Of a stretch of DNA of 64,000 nucleotides, positions 22,901-36,700 are shown piece after piece (positions within the stretch are counted from its first letter, which is position 1; every line of letters starts with the position of its first letter). The notes beneath the pieces are model-generated. The model was not told where the DNA came from. It searched no databases and saw only the letters and a program-made list of their open reading frames with translations. The position numbers and the translations under genes were made by a program. Origin of the DNA: Paraphaeosphaeria minitans (lineage: Eukaryota > Ascomycota > Dothideomycetes > Pleosporales > Didymosphaeriaceae); NCBI GenBank assembly GCA_015832175.1, contig WJXW01000003.1, forward strand, positions 2,542,001-2,606,000, written 5' to 3'.

Positions 22901-25100
22901 TAATATTTTCTTTATACCCTAGTTAATCTATAGGTTATGTATTATTAACTAAAGTAATTCTAAGACTAACTTATGCTTAGATCCTAGTAAGATATCTAAG
23001 GTAAGTTCCTCTCTATGTCTTTAGACTATTATTATAGTAGTAACCTCCTAGTATATCTAAGGTGTCTTAGGCATTAGGGATCTATTCGCGACATAGATAA
23101 TATAAAGTACTTCTTTCTCTAATATTATAAGTCCTACTTATTTTACTATCTAATAAGATATAAAGTTCCTTCCTACTCTTAAGTCTATAAGAGCTTAAGC
23201 CTATATTCCTTTAAGCTATACTAGTAGCTTAACTAATACTATACTTACTATAGCATTTAATTTAATAAAGGCGTTTTCTTATCTAAGTTTAGGCCTAAAA
23301 AAGACATCTATTTATATAGGTTATAGTTAAGTTCTAGTGCCTAGTATACATTTCTAAGCATCTGCTTCTATTATTATTCTTAAGTATATAGCTTGTGTAG
23401 ATTATTTTCTTCTTTTTCCTATAAGGATGTTCTTCTATTATTCCTCTTATAGTCTTTACTATTCCTATGTGCTAGTTAAATTAGTAGTTCTATTATTACT
23501 TCTTATATAGGGCAGTTTGTAAAGCTGTCTAAATGTTTAGCTATATAGTAGTATTCGCAGTCTTAGTTGAGACACGTATACTAGTATAGTTATATATAGT
23601 CTCTATTAATAAGTATATTATAGTATTTATTGCCCTTTAGCGTAAGGTAAGGAAAGTATTTTACTTATTATTTATCCTAGAGGTGTTTATTATAAGCTGT
23701 AATAAAGTAGTCTATCTATATCTATCTACAGCGCTATTTCTTTCTAGGTTATTTTTTATTTTTCTTTTTCTCTATCTTATGTTGTGCGTATATTAGTTCT
23801 TTGTAATACGTCTACATACAGAATTAGTGTGTAGGATTTTAGTAGTCTAGATAGTACTTTAGTACGTAGTCTAACTTCTTATTTTTATAAGGTTACATTC
23901 CTTTTAGTGCCTAGTAGGGTTCTATGTAGTTCTAAACATTTAGTTTATACTTAGGTAATATAGGGTTATCTTCTTCCCGCCTACTTTATAGATAAGAAGT
24001 AGGAGATCTTAGTATCTCTTCTACGTCTTCTGCGTTATAGTATATATTAGAGTCGTCTTCTAGATCTTTGTATAATTATAAGTTAGGTAAATCTAATTAC
24101 TTACTTTACTCTAGTGTAACGCGTTAGTAACTAAATAGTGTTGTAATAACTTTCTATTCCTTATTAGGTTCTTAGTCCTTAATAGTTAGTATATTTAACT
24201 TAGTTTAATAGACTTTATTCTTTAATCTATAGTTCCTTGCTATATAGTCTAGTTTGCTATATATAAAGTATTTACAGGTCTTAGTTATTAGTTATTAACT
24301 TCTATTAGAGACGCGTTTATTAGGCTGCTTAGGGCCTATCCTTCCTCCTTTTCCTTTGCCTAAGTAGTTAAACTAGACATCTTCTATTAGTTTGTATCTC
24401 TAGTAGTTCCTTAGCTGTTACTTTTAGATAATTCTAACAGGGTTCTTATAAACTATTTTTACTAGTTATTTAAAGCTTATTACTCTAGGGTTTTAGTAGA
24501 GCTCCTATTATAGTAAAAACTATTCTCTATTAATCCTAATAGTTTCTTTGTATAGTTCTTTAAGGTTAGTAATTTATATACTACTATGTAAGAGTTCCTT
24601 ACGTAGTTTCTATTTAAGTTCTTGTTTATATATATTCTAGAGAGATTTATTGTCCTAGTTAAGCTGTATAGCGTATCTACGAAACTTAGCTATATACTTA
24701 GCTACTAATTATTTCTAAGTTATAGTCTAAATCTTTACTTTTATAATAGAGTCTTTATTAGCGATCCTTAAGAGTTATTTAAGGTATTTCTTAAAGTTAT
24801 TATAATTCTTAATAATATTAACTATATTAGTGTGCTTGTTTACGTAATTATTATTATTATTATTGTGGTCTATTCCTAGGTACTTTTTAAGGTAAGAATA
24901 GATTTATAATCCTACATCTCTTTATATATATATTACTATAAAGATAACCTTCTTTTTGTCTTTAAGGGGTTTATCTAAGTTAAAGAAGTAGAGGTCTAAC
25001 TAGAGAATCTAGACGTTAGTTTAAGATTATTTGCTAAAGTAGAGATTAGGTTTATACGCCTTACTACTATTCTATATAAGAGTAATCTTAGCGGCACCTA
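19985..25100 (-). pseudogene. decayed gag-pol of gypsy G1
   Basis: Minus-strand remnants of one gypsy polyprotein: zinc knuckle (residue pattern TCKY...SK.D.IARN, with Cys and His codons changed to Tyr), reverse transcriptase, RNase H, integrase and a C-terminal chromodomain. Stops are nearly all TAG or TAA, as expected when CAG, CAA and TGG codons are hit by RIP. The chromodomain implies that the live ancestor targeted heterochromatin marked by H3K9 methylation, by analogy with MAGGY-type chromoviruses. Confidence 0.8.
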
Positions 25101-25154
25101 AAGCTATAGAAGAGGTAAGAGTTTATAAAGTACTTATGTTAAGGGTGTTTAAGA

Positions 25155-25610
25155 TATTAAATCTAAGAGGGTAGCTAGTCCTAAAGGGTTAAGGTTAGTT
25201 CTTAGGCAGGAGTACTTATAGAAGGTAGAAGGTCTTATTAATATAATAGTATCTTATAAAGTGTAATAAGTTAATAATTTAGTCTACTAGAATCTAAATA
25301 ATAGATTAATAAATAGATTAAATATAAGTATAAGAAGCTTATTTTTGCGTTCCTATATACTAAGTAGTCCTACACTTCCTAGAATCCTATATGTCCTAGA
25401 GTCCTATATGTCCTAGAGTCCTATATGTCCTAGAGTCCTATGTGGGCAAGTCTTACGCGTTCTAGAGTTCCTATATAGGCGAGGCCTATGCGGTCCTTAG
25501 GACCCTTAGGACCTATGACTTATTATCTAACTACTTAGTTAGCTAACTCTAGTAGACTAGTAGTCTAATAAGCTCGCGCCCTACTACTTACGCGTAGCTA
25601 GATCCTAATA
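25155..25610 (-). repeat. 5' LTR of gypsy G1
   Basis: 456 bp, plus strand TATTAAATC...GATCCTAATA. It carries the same three 17-bp units at 25385-25435. Differences from the left copy are mainly RIP-type transitions. Confidence 0.9.
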
Positions 25611-25925
25611 AGTGTAAATGCTTTTATTCTACTACTCTTTTTACTTACTTCCTATTAATTATAAGGTAATTTCCCCACTCTTACTAGCTTATAAGTATAA
25701 TAGGCAGGCGCGTTTTAATTAGGAAGGAGCAGTAGTAAGAGAAATAAGTAGTAAAAAAGGAGCGCATTTAGCGCTTAATAATTAGATAGGCGGTAGAGTA
25801 TATAAGCCCTTTACTAGCGCTTAATTTTCTCTCTTTAATCCTTTACTTTTAACACTTTAACTTCCTATCTAATTTAAGCCTACTATTTTAAGCCTTTAAA
25901 TCCTACTACTTTATAGTAAGTTCTT

Positions 25926-26700
25926 TTCTTTTAATTATTACTTTACGCTTTTTCTATTATTTAGAGCTTTACTAACTCTTTTAGATATCTAATAACCTAG
26001 CTAAAGTATACGTAGTAAAGGCTGTAAAAGCTATTAAATAAAGTTCCTAATTCTCCTACTAAGATCCTTTTACTTCTCCTACTCTACTAGCTCCTCCTAC
26101 CCTAGCTCTAGGCCTCTAGCGATCGCTTAGTGCTTTTAGATAAGTAAGCTGCTTAGACTACTTAAAGGGAGCTCTAGTAGAAAAAAGTAATAAACGCTAC
26201 TATAATAACGCTTTAAGTTTAGGTAAGCGCTACTATACCTACTTTACCTACTTTTACACTACTATATATAAGATTATCTTATTACTTTAGCTAATTTTAC
26301 TAATTATTTCTATAGCTAGCTACATATTTAGACTCTAGCTATAGATTTTTTCTGCTATTAACTATTAGAGGGTGCTAATATAAGCTTTTATTTTAAAATT
26401 CTTTTTAGGTTTAGCTAATACTTTTTATAGGAGAGGCTAATTACTAAGCTACGTAAAAGGATTAAAGTAGCCTTATAAGCTCCTCCTTCTACTAGTAGTT
26501 AGGAGGAGTAAGCTTAGTACATAGCTACTATTCTACTACCTCTTTTATAGCTAATCCTTAGTAGAGGATAGAGTAATTACCCTTCTACTCCACCTATTAA
26601 CGAGTAGCGCGGTCGCAGCTAATACACTAATTAAAATAGCTAAATAAGTGGCCTATTAGCTTTAAAGTAGGGTAGAGGGTAGGTAAGTACTTCTCCTCCT
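25926..26700 (+). pseudogene. decayed antisense accessory frame in copia A
   Basis: Plus strand, opposite to copia pol, between RNase H and the 3' LTR (interrupted from it by G1). Segments such as NNLAKVYVVKAVKAIK, DPFTSPTLLAPPTLALGL and DYLKGALVEKSNKRYYNNAL are joined by TAG/TAA only. Clusters of Tyr codons in CxxC-like spacing after LGKRYYTYFTYFY suggest former Cys/His residues, as RIP turns TGC and CAC into TAC and TAC/TAT. Copy B has the counterpart on its minus strand. Function unknown. Confidence 0.45.
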
Positions 26701-29700
26701 ACTAATTAAAAGAGGGAAGGCTAAGGTAAGGAATTACCTATTACTAATTAAAAAAGGGGAGGCTAGGGTAAGCTATTACCTACTACTAATTAAAGGAGAG
26801 GTAGAAGAGGTGGATAGAATAAAGAATTACCTACTATAGAGAAGAGGAGAGAAGGAGGATAGGGAGAATCTCCTACTACTAATTATAGGGGAGATTCTCG
26901 CATCCCTATAATTAAGCAGAAAAGGAAGAGGGTCTATAAGCTTATAGATAAGCTCTTTAATCTCCTTTTCCTCTAATTTCTATTCTTCCTCTAATTTCTA
27001 TTCTTCCTCTAATTTTTTCTTTCTTTTCTTTTTCTTTTTTTATTTCTTAGCTCTAAATTAATAATTCTAAGTAGTTAATAGATTAATTCTCTACTTACTT
27101 ACTCTTATTCTATAATTATTATGCTTATATTTTATAGACTTAATAGCCTTTTAAATCTATTAAACTACTAATAAGTAAGAGCCTTAGTAAAGCTATCTAC
27201 TAGTATTTCGCTAGTTAAAAGATATTCTACTTAAAATAATCCTTTTGTATACTCTTACTATAACTATATATTCTAAATATCTATATAGCGTAGTTAAGTA
27301 GTAATTCTTTCGTTCTTCTTTTTAATCACTAAATAAATAGTTTAAAGATTGTCATAATAGACCTTCTATAAAGGTCCTAGATCTAGAGTAAGCTTAGTAA
27401 AAAATCTCTTAATTACTATAGCTTCTTTACTTATATATTTAAGCGCTAGAAGCTCTACTTCTATTATTAAAGTAGTAATTATGTTCTATTAAGCTACTTT
27501 CTACAGGATAGCTCCTCTAAACAATAGAATAATATATCTATAGGAAGATCGCCGTAATATTAGATTATTAGCAAAAGAGGCATCTCTACATATTAGTAGA
27601 TTAGGTCCATTGTAGCCACTAAAGACTATAGCCTACTATCTAGTTTAATAGAGGTAAAGGATTATATAGTTAATAGCAGCAAAGTGTTCTTTATTTAGAT
27701 TTATTAGAAAGTGTAATAGCTTTAACACTGTAAAGGCTATATCTAGGCGTAGTATAATTACTATATAGAGAGCTAATCCTACCTCTTCTTAAAAGAGCTT
27801 TATTTCTTAAGGAGTGGCTTCTCCTATACTTAGAACAAGATTTTCTACTAATAGAGGTGTAGGAGAGAAGCTCCTAGAGTTTAAAAGATTAAACTTTTTT
27901 ATAATCTTATTAATATAGGTATTATAGACTAGAGAAATTAATCTTACTTCTCTGTCCCTAATTACTTAAACACCTAGGAACCACTCTACTAGTCCTTTTA
28001 ATTTAATCTTATATTTATTCGCAATTTTCTTCTAAAAATCTAGGGCTTCTTTCTCTTTACTCTTGTGATAGAGAAGAAGAATATTGTTAATATAAAATAG
28101 AATAATAATATTTTAATTACTATTAAAGAAAACGCATAGCTCTTCTAGCGAAGCTAAGAGTCTATAAGATTAAAGTAATCCCGCAAATTCCTTATACTAA
28201 AGAAGTGGTAAATTTCTTAAGCTATACAAAGCTTAATTTAATCTTACACACTTTCCTAGCTTTTTAAAACTGTTAGGTAATTTATAAGTTACTAGATTAG
28301 CGGCTGTAATAAAAGTATTTAGAAACGCTCCTACTATATTAAATTATAAGATTTCTAGATTAAATTCTGCTACTAGAGCTATAGCTAATTAAAAATATCT
28401 TACTGCTAGGGTAGTAGCATAGGTAGAGTAGATAGTATTCTTTTTCTAAAAATCTCTTTTTATAATAATTTAAGCTTTGCACTTTTTAAAGTATCTATTT
28501 TAATTAAACTTATAGGTAAAGACCTACTTTAAAGGAAGCAGTTACTCTAATACCTCTAATTATTTAATCTCTGTTTAGGTACCTTTATCTTATAAAGTTA
28601 AGATCTCCTTATAAGTAGTAAGGAGGAATAGCTTCCTATATAAATAATTATAAAGGTGTTTCTATAGGGTTAGCTCTAGTGTAAGATTGTCTCTATAAGT
28701 CTAAGCTGCATAAGACGCTCTAGGCGCCTTTCTAAGCATAGAAACAAATACTATTACATTTAGTGTAATATATTCTTCTTGCTTAAACTAGGCCTTTATT
28801 ACTCTTAGTATAAACATGTGCTCTAATATTATATTAAGATTACTTTAAAAATAATTAGTAATTAGTGTATAAACACCTAGCTTCTACCTACCCCCTAGCT
28901 AATTATTCTAATTATTTTACTTCCTTAATGTTTGTAATAGCAGATAGCGATTTATTAGTTAGTTAATTTCTAGTACTTTACCACAATTTCGCCTACTTAT
29001 TCTACTTACCTCTAGATAGATCTGCCTTCGCCTTTAGCGCGCTAGTAGGTTATCTACTTTATCTAGCGTAATTAAGTTATCTGCGCTAGGATAATTAGTA
29101 ACTTAATTAGTTTCTACTAATAAATAGGGTATTAAATCCCTAGATTCTAGCGGGCTAGCTCTCCTAGTGGTATTCTAGTGGCTGCTAGATATCTCTTAAT
29201 TACTTAATAGATCACCTCTAAGATCACCTAGCTCTAGTGTCTAATTAGGGGTTATAAGTCCTATGCTTCCTTTTCTACTTAAGTAAATTTTTAGCTACTA
29301 GCTAGCTAAGCTTACAGCTTACTTAGTAGTAGGTACTTTAGGTTTCTAATTACTTAGCTAGCCTACTTCGCTTTTAATTACCTAAGGGTTTCCTATAGAT
29401 CTAGTAGTAGTTCTTATATACTTATTTATTTTAGAAAGAATATTAAGCGCGTCTTTATACACTTCTCCTAGATTATTTAGGTCTCTTTCTTAGAGGCTTT
29501 CCACTATTTTTAATAATTCTATTTTTAGAATAGATTATTCTTTTAATCCTTTATAGAACAAGAACTTATTAAAACTTACGTTTTGTGTAGTAATTACTTA
29601 ATTAAGCTAGAGAATCTATATTTAGTAGATATTAGAAGCTTTATAGCCTACTAGGTATCTAATATAGCCCTTAGGATTCACTTTAAATCCTCTTCTATCT

Positions 29701-31625
29701 CGCCTAGCTGTACGCTCCTAATCTAAAGGGTAAGCTTAGTAGCTATAGGCGTAGATAGCATTCTAGTTTTAATAAAGATTAGCTGTCCTATATTATATTT
29801 TTGCTAGTTTACAATAACAAAAATATTGTCTAAACTAAGTATCTAACATTTTATTAGGTGATTAATAGCCTAATACTAGGCTAGGAATTATTTTTTAGAG
29901 CTAGCATGCCGCTTATATAATGTTAGGCTAGAGATTTAATAGCAGATTTACACTTATTTACATTTTAATTACTTTTATTATAAGCTCCTAGCCTACTCTT
30001 TTTATAGCGCCATTAGGCTTATGTGTATAGGGCAGTAGTCTACTAATTATTATCCTTTCCTAATTAGCCAAAAATTTGTACTAGGATTTTCCTCTCTATA
30101 GAAGTGTTACTATATTATTATCCTAGTAGATTTTTGTGATTTAAGGCTCGTATTTTGTATTAATAAGAGCTAAGAAATCCTGCTACACTCTTATTATTTT
30201 AAAAAGCGTCTTTGTTCTAAGATTAAAAACGTAAAGTTTCTTACTAAAATCTTCTTTAATTAGTAAAAACTAGTTTTCTCTATTTTAAGCAGTGGGCATA
30301 TTAAATAGATTCTAGAATAATAAGTAAAATAGTCTAGGTAATTATTCTCTAAGTCTTTTAGAGATTACCTAGGTTACGTGTATAGTAGCATAGTGCTTGT
30401 AATCCTTTCTTAATATTCTAGTAATCTTTACACCTTAGGCTATAGTTACTAGAGCTTATAAAGCTCTACTTCCTATATACCCTACTTAAAGGTGCTAGAG
30501 GTCCTTAGAATCTAATCTCTTAATATTAACCTAGGATAATCCTTTAGTAGTCACACTTATAATAATTAGATAAGAGCAGATTAGCTTATATTATAGAAAA
30601 GTAAAGTTATACTTGTATCTTAGGTCTACTAAAATAACACTTTATTCTAGGCTTCTAATTCTAAGAGTGTAATCTAAACTAAAGTATTAAATCTTTACTT
30701 TCTTTAAAAGAGCTTCTAATATAATATTCACATAAAAGCCTTCTACTACTCTTACTCCTTAGAGTAGTAGATCTTCTATAAATCTCTTATTTTTTCTATG
30801 CAAAGCGTTCTTAATTAGTCTATTACTAATTCCTAAGATTAGGAGGCTTTGTGTACCTACCTCTATACTTTTATTTAATAATTAAAATGTCCTAGAAACA
30901 AGTCTTTTGTAATTATTAACTAGGTAAACTACTATAGCACTGTCTAGTATTATACATTCTAATAAAGAATAAGTGTTAGAATATAAAGTAGAGTAGACAC
31001 CTAATACTCTATTATCTATAGGCAGATTAAATAAGTTTAGTAGAGTAGTAGTAATACTACTAGAATACTTAATAGTCCTAGTAGAGGATTGTTTCTTATT
31101 CTATCCTACCTTTATAATTATATTACAAAGGTTTAACCACTTAGGCTGCTTAAGTAAATTAAGAATCTCTAATTTTTCTTTATTAGTAAGATTAAATAAT
31201 AATATTCTATTCTAAGGTAATCTAGCTATCGCGGTTTAAAGTCTTTAGCACTCTATTAGTTTCTACCTATAAGTATAGGGCTTATAGGGACAGTTTAGTT
31301 GTTTCTTTGTCTAATTAGATAAACTAGAACTATTAGAGTTAGTAGATTGTCTTAATAATCTATTAAAAGTGGCGAATACCCTACTTGTTTTATTAGAACT
31401 AGATTAGATTAAATACTCCTAGATAAGCGCTAAAAATACCTTCCCTAGATTATCTAGCGTAATCTAATTCTATTCTAGTGTCTTATCCTAGATTAGCTAT
31501 TAGTTTATTAATTAGGCCTAATCTAGTGCTATACGCGCGGTAATTATATCTAAAAAATCTTAGGTAGTAAGTAGTCTACTAATTTCGCTAATTAAGTAGG
31601 TTTTCGCTTTTTAATAAAGGAGCTG

Positions 31626-31630
31626 CTACT
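31626..31630. repeat. target-site duplication CTACT (left) of gypsy G2
   Basis: CTACT precedes the left LTR at 31631 and recurs at 38767-38771 after the right LTR. Confidence 0.85.
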
Positions 31631-31823
31631 TATTATAGGCTAGCCTTAGAGAATAAACAGAACTATAAGTGCCAAATATAAAGGATGAATTCTAGGTATT
31701 AAGTCTCTATAGGGGGGTGTGCCGCTTATAAGAAGAGTTTTCCTTATTAGGTCTACTTTTTTTAGGGTAGTTCCTTTCCTTAAAATCCTTCTAAAGGCTA
31801 GGGCTATACCCTAGCCTATTATA
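31631..31823 (-). repeat. 3' LTR of gypsy G2
   Basis: 193 bp, plus strand TATTATAGGC...CCTATTATA, matching 38574-38766 apart from RIP-type changes and matching the G3 LTR (58080-58272) in inverted orientation. Confidence 0.9.
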
Positions 31824-31923
31824 TACCCTAGACCTTACTTAGTTTAAAATATCTTATAGTTACAAGATAAGCCTTAGAGATCTTAAGAGTATTATACTAT
31901 AGTAAGGTAGTAGTATAAAGGCG

Positions 31924-31944
31924 GCCCTAAGGCAGCCTTAGGGC
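31924..31944. repeat. 21-bp near-perfect palindrome in gypsy G2
   Basis: GCCCTAAGGC-A-GCCTTAGGGC: 10-bp arms around one base, followed by GGGCCC. It lies about 100 bp inside the 3' LTR. It might form a hairpin; role unknown. Confidence 0.8.
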
Positions 31945-32279
31945 AAGGGCCCTTACTAGGCAGTTTGTTTATTCACCTTATTATTATAAGGTAATAGGAC
32001 AGCGCTCCTACCCTTTCTAATATAATTATTATGTGTCTGTTGCCTTAGTAGTGCGTTACTATTATAGTTTCCTTATATTTACGTTACTTTGCCTTTTCTC
32101 TTCCCTTCTCTACTCTCTCTTTTCTATACTAACCCTAACCTACGCCTATTTTAACTTCCTTAACTATTTGTGACCACCTCTGTTCCTATCTCCTTTTAGC
32201 CCTAATCTGGTCCCCCCTATTTCTACGCTATACGCCCCTGTGCTTTTATTAGCCTTCTAGCCCTTTTCTTTAGCGTTCT

Positions 32280-33640
32280 ATTCGCGGCCACAGCTAATAT
32301 TAATATTATTAATAACAGCCTCTAAGGTGGCGCCGCCTTAGCAGATCTCTTTAGTCCTAGTAGTAGTAGTAGTAATAACCTTTTAGACCTAAACTAGCGC
32401 CTTACTAAGCCTAGCTATGCGTATACTAAGGAGGAGATTAATAACACTAAGATAGAAAAGATTCTCTAAAGCCTTAATACGCCTACGCAGTAGCCTAATA
32501 GTAGTAATTACCCTTACTTTTTTATAACCTCTAAAAGGCGCGTACTAGCTAATTACCCTAACTCTATTACTCTTACCTATACTCTAAAGCGGCTTTATAT
32601 TACTAAAAGCGTAGTCCTTTAAGGAGATAGTTTAGACAAAGAGCTAGCTAACCCTAATATAGGCCTTATATATATTAAATATATTAGGCGCCTAAGGTAG
32701 CTTAGGCGCATAGAGTAAGTCTATAGTCTTATATTCTAGGCTATTATTAATATTTATATAGCTATTAACTATTCTAGGGCTACTCCTATAGCGCCTACTA
32801 TTACACTAAGGCTACCTACTAGTACAATTCTGCCCCCTTTACTAATAATCTAGGCCTAAGACGGGCTCTGCGCCTCTAAATTAAATACGTAGAGTAAGGC
32901 TAGGTTAATAGCAATTTATATATTTATAATTCTAGAACATATAGCACTAACCCCTAGAAGCCTATAACTAGAACGCTGCCTACTTTTATAGTAGAGTTCT
33001 ACTGCTTAGCTTAGTAATATAAGTAGTACCTAAACTTAGCGCTTAAGAACTCTAGCCTAATTTAGGAGCTAGGCTTCTTTACTATACTTCTACTTTAGCG
33101 TAGTAACAGAATAGTAGTTACCCCCCCTAGTATAGATATAGCCCTAGTGGCACCTTCGCTCTAGATAACTCTAGTCTAGCGTAGTAGTAACTATAATTAG
33201 AATCTAGTAGCGTTAGCTAATTATATAGCGGGGTAGATAAACAATATAGGGAATTATATCTAGTAATCTAAAAAGAGTATAGGCTAGCGTCTAGATAAGA
33301 TAACCTAGACTTAAGTATAAACTGCTAACCTACTCGCCACTATTATAGAGCAACTTAAAATAGCTCCTAGCTAACACTACTCTACCCTTCTAGTGGCCCT
33401 AGCCTAATAGCGTATACCCTTTAACCTGTATTAAAAGCTTTATAGAGTGACTCCGCCTAAGCCTTTGTCTAGGGCTAGCTTAGTATACCCTTCTAGGTGC
33501 CGCTGCTACTAGTGCGAAGAGTAATATAGTTATTATAGCCCCTCTTTATTCTTATCTAGTGTTACTTTAGTGCCGCTTTAGTTATAGCGACCCTAGGGCT
33601 AATAGCCTTTAGTAGTTTTTAGATAGATAGCGCCTCTACT
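32280..33640 (+). pseudogene. decayed antisense accessory frame in gypsy G2
   Basis: Plus strand, opposite to pol. From about 32280 a single frame runs roughly 800-900 nt with only TAG and TAA interruptions and no TGA, including SSSSSNNLLDLN, SYAYTKEEINNTKIEKIL, TSKRRVLANYPNSITLTYTL and VVL.GDSLDKELANPNIGLI. A neighbouring frame continues with SPSGTFALDNSSLA and KQYRELYLVI then KEYRLASR and DNLDLSINC. The Ser/Thr-rich composition and lack of random stops argue for former coding. No domain is recognised; it is not the element's gag, which lies at the other end. Confidence 0.5.
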
Positions 33641-33779
33641 AGGTTAGTAGGGGAATAAATTTTTAAATACCTATTATAGCTTCCCTTATAATATTTATGT
33701 GTTCTTCCCTATAGGCTAAATAAGACTATTATTATGCCTATAGTCCTCCTAGGCGGTCTTAAAGCGGTCTAGAGCTATA

Positions 33780-36700
33780 GTGTTTATAATATTTTTAACT
33801 AGCACCTAAGTTAGTAATACTTATCTAGTTTACTTTACTAGCGCCTATTATTATTTTCCCTAAGTATTCTTAATGCGTAGAACCTCCTCTACTTTTTATT
33901 CGCGTAGGTCTAGGTCTACTTCTTCTAGCTCTAAGGCTAGGCTTAGCTAGACATTAGCCTAGGTCTAACTAGGTAGGGGATTGTCTACTACTTACTTAAA
34001 GAGGTTAACGTGGATAGTCTTATAAAAATTACTAGGCAGGTCTAGCGTTACTATAAGTAGGAATAGTATAGCTATTATAGTATACTTAACTTTAAGCTAG
34101 TTAAGTTTTTTTTTTAGCTAGTTAGTTTTTATGTTATATAGTAAGAACTATACTTTATTTCTAACTTAGAATTACTCTATAGGGTAGTAGGTATAGTTTA
34201 TAGCCTTTATAGTGCGCTGCTGTCTATAGGTAGTAGTAGTCTAGACTAAAGCTGTCCCTCTCTTAAGGTAGTCTAGAAAGTGCTTTACTCTCTAAGCGGG
34301 GGTGTAAGTAGACTCTACTAGTAAGGGGATTCTTTTAAGGAGATTAATGTAGTATCTATTTAGTAGAAAGTTTAGGCTTAGGCTTATAGTAGTAGATACT
34401 CTATTATTTAATATAAGCTAGTAGGCTAGGAGGCAGTCTAGCTAGTCTATTTATTTAAAGTTAACTATAATATAGAGAACTAAGAGTACTTTCTAGTTTA
34501 CCCTCTCTATACTACTGTTAGTCTAGGGGTGGTATACTATAGAGAGGAGTTGTTTTATTCTAGTTAATTTATATAGTGTAGTCTAGAACTTTCCTAGCTA
34601 GTCTAAGCCTCTATCTGTAATTAGTAAGGTAGGAAAGCTATAGAACTACTACTATACATTATAGAAGTAGGCTACACAGTACTTTACTATTATAGAAGTT
34701 ATAGCTTCTAGTTATATATACTTTAACAGCCTATTAGTAATTATAAGTAGGTATTGCGGTGCTGCTATAGAGGCCTAGGGGAGGTTTACTATAAAATCTA
34801 TTAAAAGTTGCGCCTAGTACTAGTCTATAATTAGGAGTGGCTATAAGAGACCTTACTACTTCTACTAGTCTGTATATACTTCTACGCAGTGGCAATTATA
34901 TATAAATTAGGTAACATCTTTAGACATATTATTCTAGTAGTAGTCCTAGTAGATAATCTTAAACGTAGAGTTCTTTCTAGAATAGCCTATAACTAGAGAC
35001 TTATATGCGCGCTATATAATAGCAGTAGTAAAAGGTTTCTAAGCTAGGACCTAAAGGACTCTACACTATAGAAGGAACTTATATATACTAATTATATAGT
35101 CCCTAATTTATTAGGAGGTAGCAGCTACTATAAGGAATATATAGTTACTGCGGTGCACCGCCTTAAGCCTAATATAGTAGGGGGGGAACTTTACTATAGC
35201 TATGTTCTAGAGTACCTATAAATATATATTAGTAAAGATCTAAGTCCCTACTAGCACTATTAAAGATCGCGTTTATACTAGGGTAGCCTAAATAGTCCTA
35301 GGCACTATTAGTAGGGCGTTTATTCTTATCTACTAAGCTATATCCTGCTTACGCTAGCTTAGTGCGTCTAGTTTAGCCACCTAGGATCTAGGCTAGTAGC
35401 GAAGGTAGAAGTAAAAGGTAGAGAGTAATTCTAACTACTAGTGCTAGCGCTTACTTAATTTTTAGATCTTTGTAAAGTATTTAAGGTTCTTATAGTCTAT
35501 TAGAATCTTAAAGGGGCGCGCTACTTCTATTAGCTCTAGTTTCTATACCTATAGGGCCTATATAATTATAAGCAGCTCTTTGTTATAAATAGTATAGTTC
35601 TGCTAGGCTAGTGTTAGGGCTGTAGAGTAGTAGGCTATAGGGTGCTAGATCCCCTTAATACGTTAAGAGAGGTAGGCCCTAATAGCGCCACTTAAGTAGT
35701 CCGCCTCTACTAGCGTATTACGCTCTAGGTCCTAGAGCGCTAGGATAGGGCCCTATATAAATATGTCCTTTAGGGCCTAGAAGGCCTCTTATTCCCTAGG
35801 ACCCTATTAAAACAGGACCCCTTTCTTAGTAAGGGTATATAGAGGTACGGCCTACTTAGAGAATTAGGGGAGAAAGTTATAATAGAAGTTAGCAAAGCTA
35901 ATAAAGTAGTAGACTACACATACTATAAAGAGGGCGTCCTATTAATTAATTACTTATATTTTTACTAGATTAGGGCGAATAGCCTTACCTACTATAATAA
36001 GATACCCTAGGTATCTAACCTCTATTATCGCGAATTTATATTTCCCTAGGTCTATATATAGTCTAGCTTCCTATAGGAGTCCTAGCACTTATCGCATATA
36101 GTCCTAGTATTAGTGTAGGGGCCTTATTATATAGATAAGGACATTATCTAGATAAGCTATATATATATTACTTAAAGTATCTTTTAGAGCGCTATTAATA
36201 TAGCGCTAGAATATAGTAGGTGCCCTAGTTAGTCTAAATAAAACTACTAACTACTTAAAGAGGCTAAACTAGGTGTAGAATATAATATAGTGTTCTTCCC
36301 CCTCTATAACTTATAGCTTATAGAAGGTGGCGTAGATATCTACCTTTATAAACTAAGTAGCCTAGGAGAGGGTACGTAGTATCTCTTTAATAAGTAGGAG
36401 GAGGTACTAATCTAGCTTAGAGATTATATTAATCTTTTAATAGTTAACGTATAGGCGCTATTTCCCCCTAGGCTTTAGGGCTAGAAGGACTAGAGCACCT
36501 ACTAAAAAGGAGCTAGCTTATATCTAGCCTTTATTTATAAGTTCTGTAAGTTAGCGCTAGAGTTCTACTAGCTAATCTCTAGACATGCTATATAGTAGGC
36601 CCTAGAGTAGTTTTAGGAGGGAGCTGCTTAAGGTCTACCTTAGGTAGATATAGTAGTCTAACATACCCTAGTGTAGTAGGAGGCTAAATGCCTTAGTCTT

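Larger units (their letters stand above)
18864..25610 (-). mobile_element. Ty3/gypsy chromovirus G1, nested in copia A, RIP-degraded
   Basis: Two 456-bp direct LTRs (18864-19319 and 25155-25610) and a perfect 5-bp target-site duplication AGTGT (18859-18863 and 25611-25615). Total length is 6747 bp. On the minus strand the order is gag with a CCHC zinc-knuckle remnant (about 24275-24230), reverse transcriptase with an intact YIDDILI box (about 22149-22121), then integrase, then a chromodomain (about 20100-19985, EYLIK...KGY...EPKENLS), as in chromoviruses. A purine tract (AAAGGGGGAAAA, about 19326-19337 complement) precedes the 3' LTR. Frames are closed by RIP-type TAG/TAA. The plus strand between the chromodomain and the 3' LTR carries a separate decayed frame. 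Confidence 0.9.

Noticed and set aside
32280..33640. Antisense frame of G2 as the element's gag
   Set aside because: The gag with a zinc knuckle is at the 5' end on the pol strand, clearest in G3 (58290-59350).
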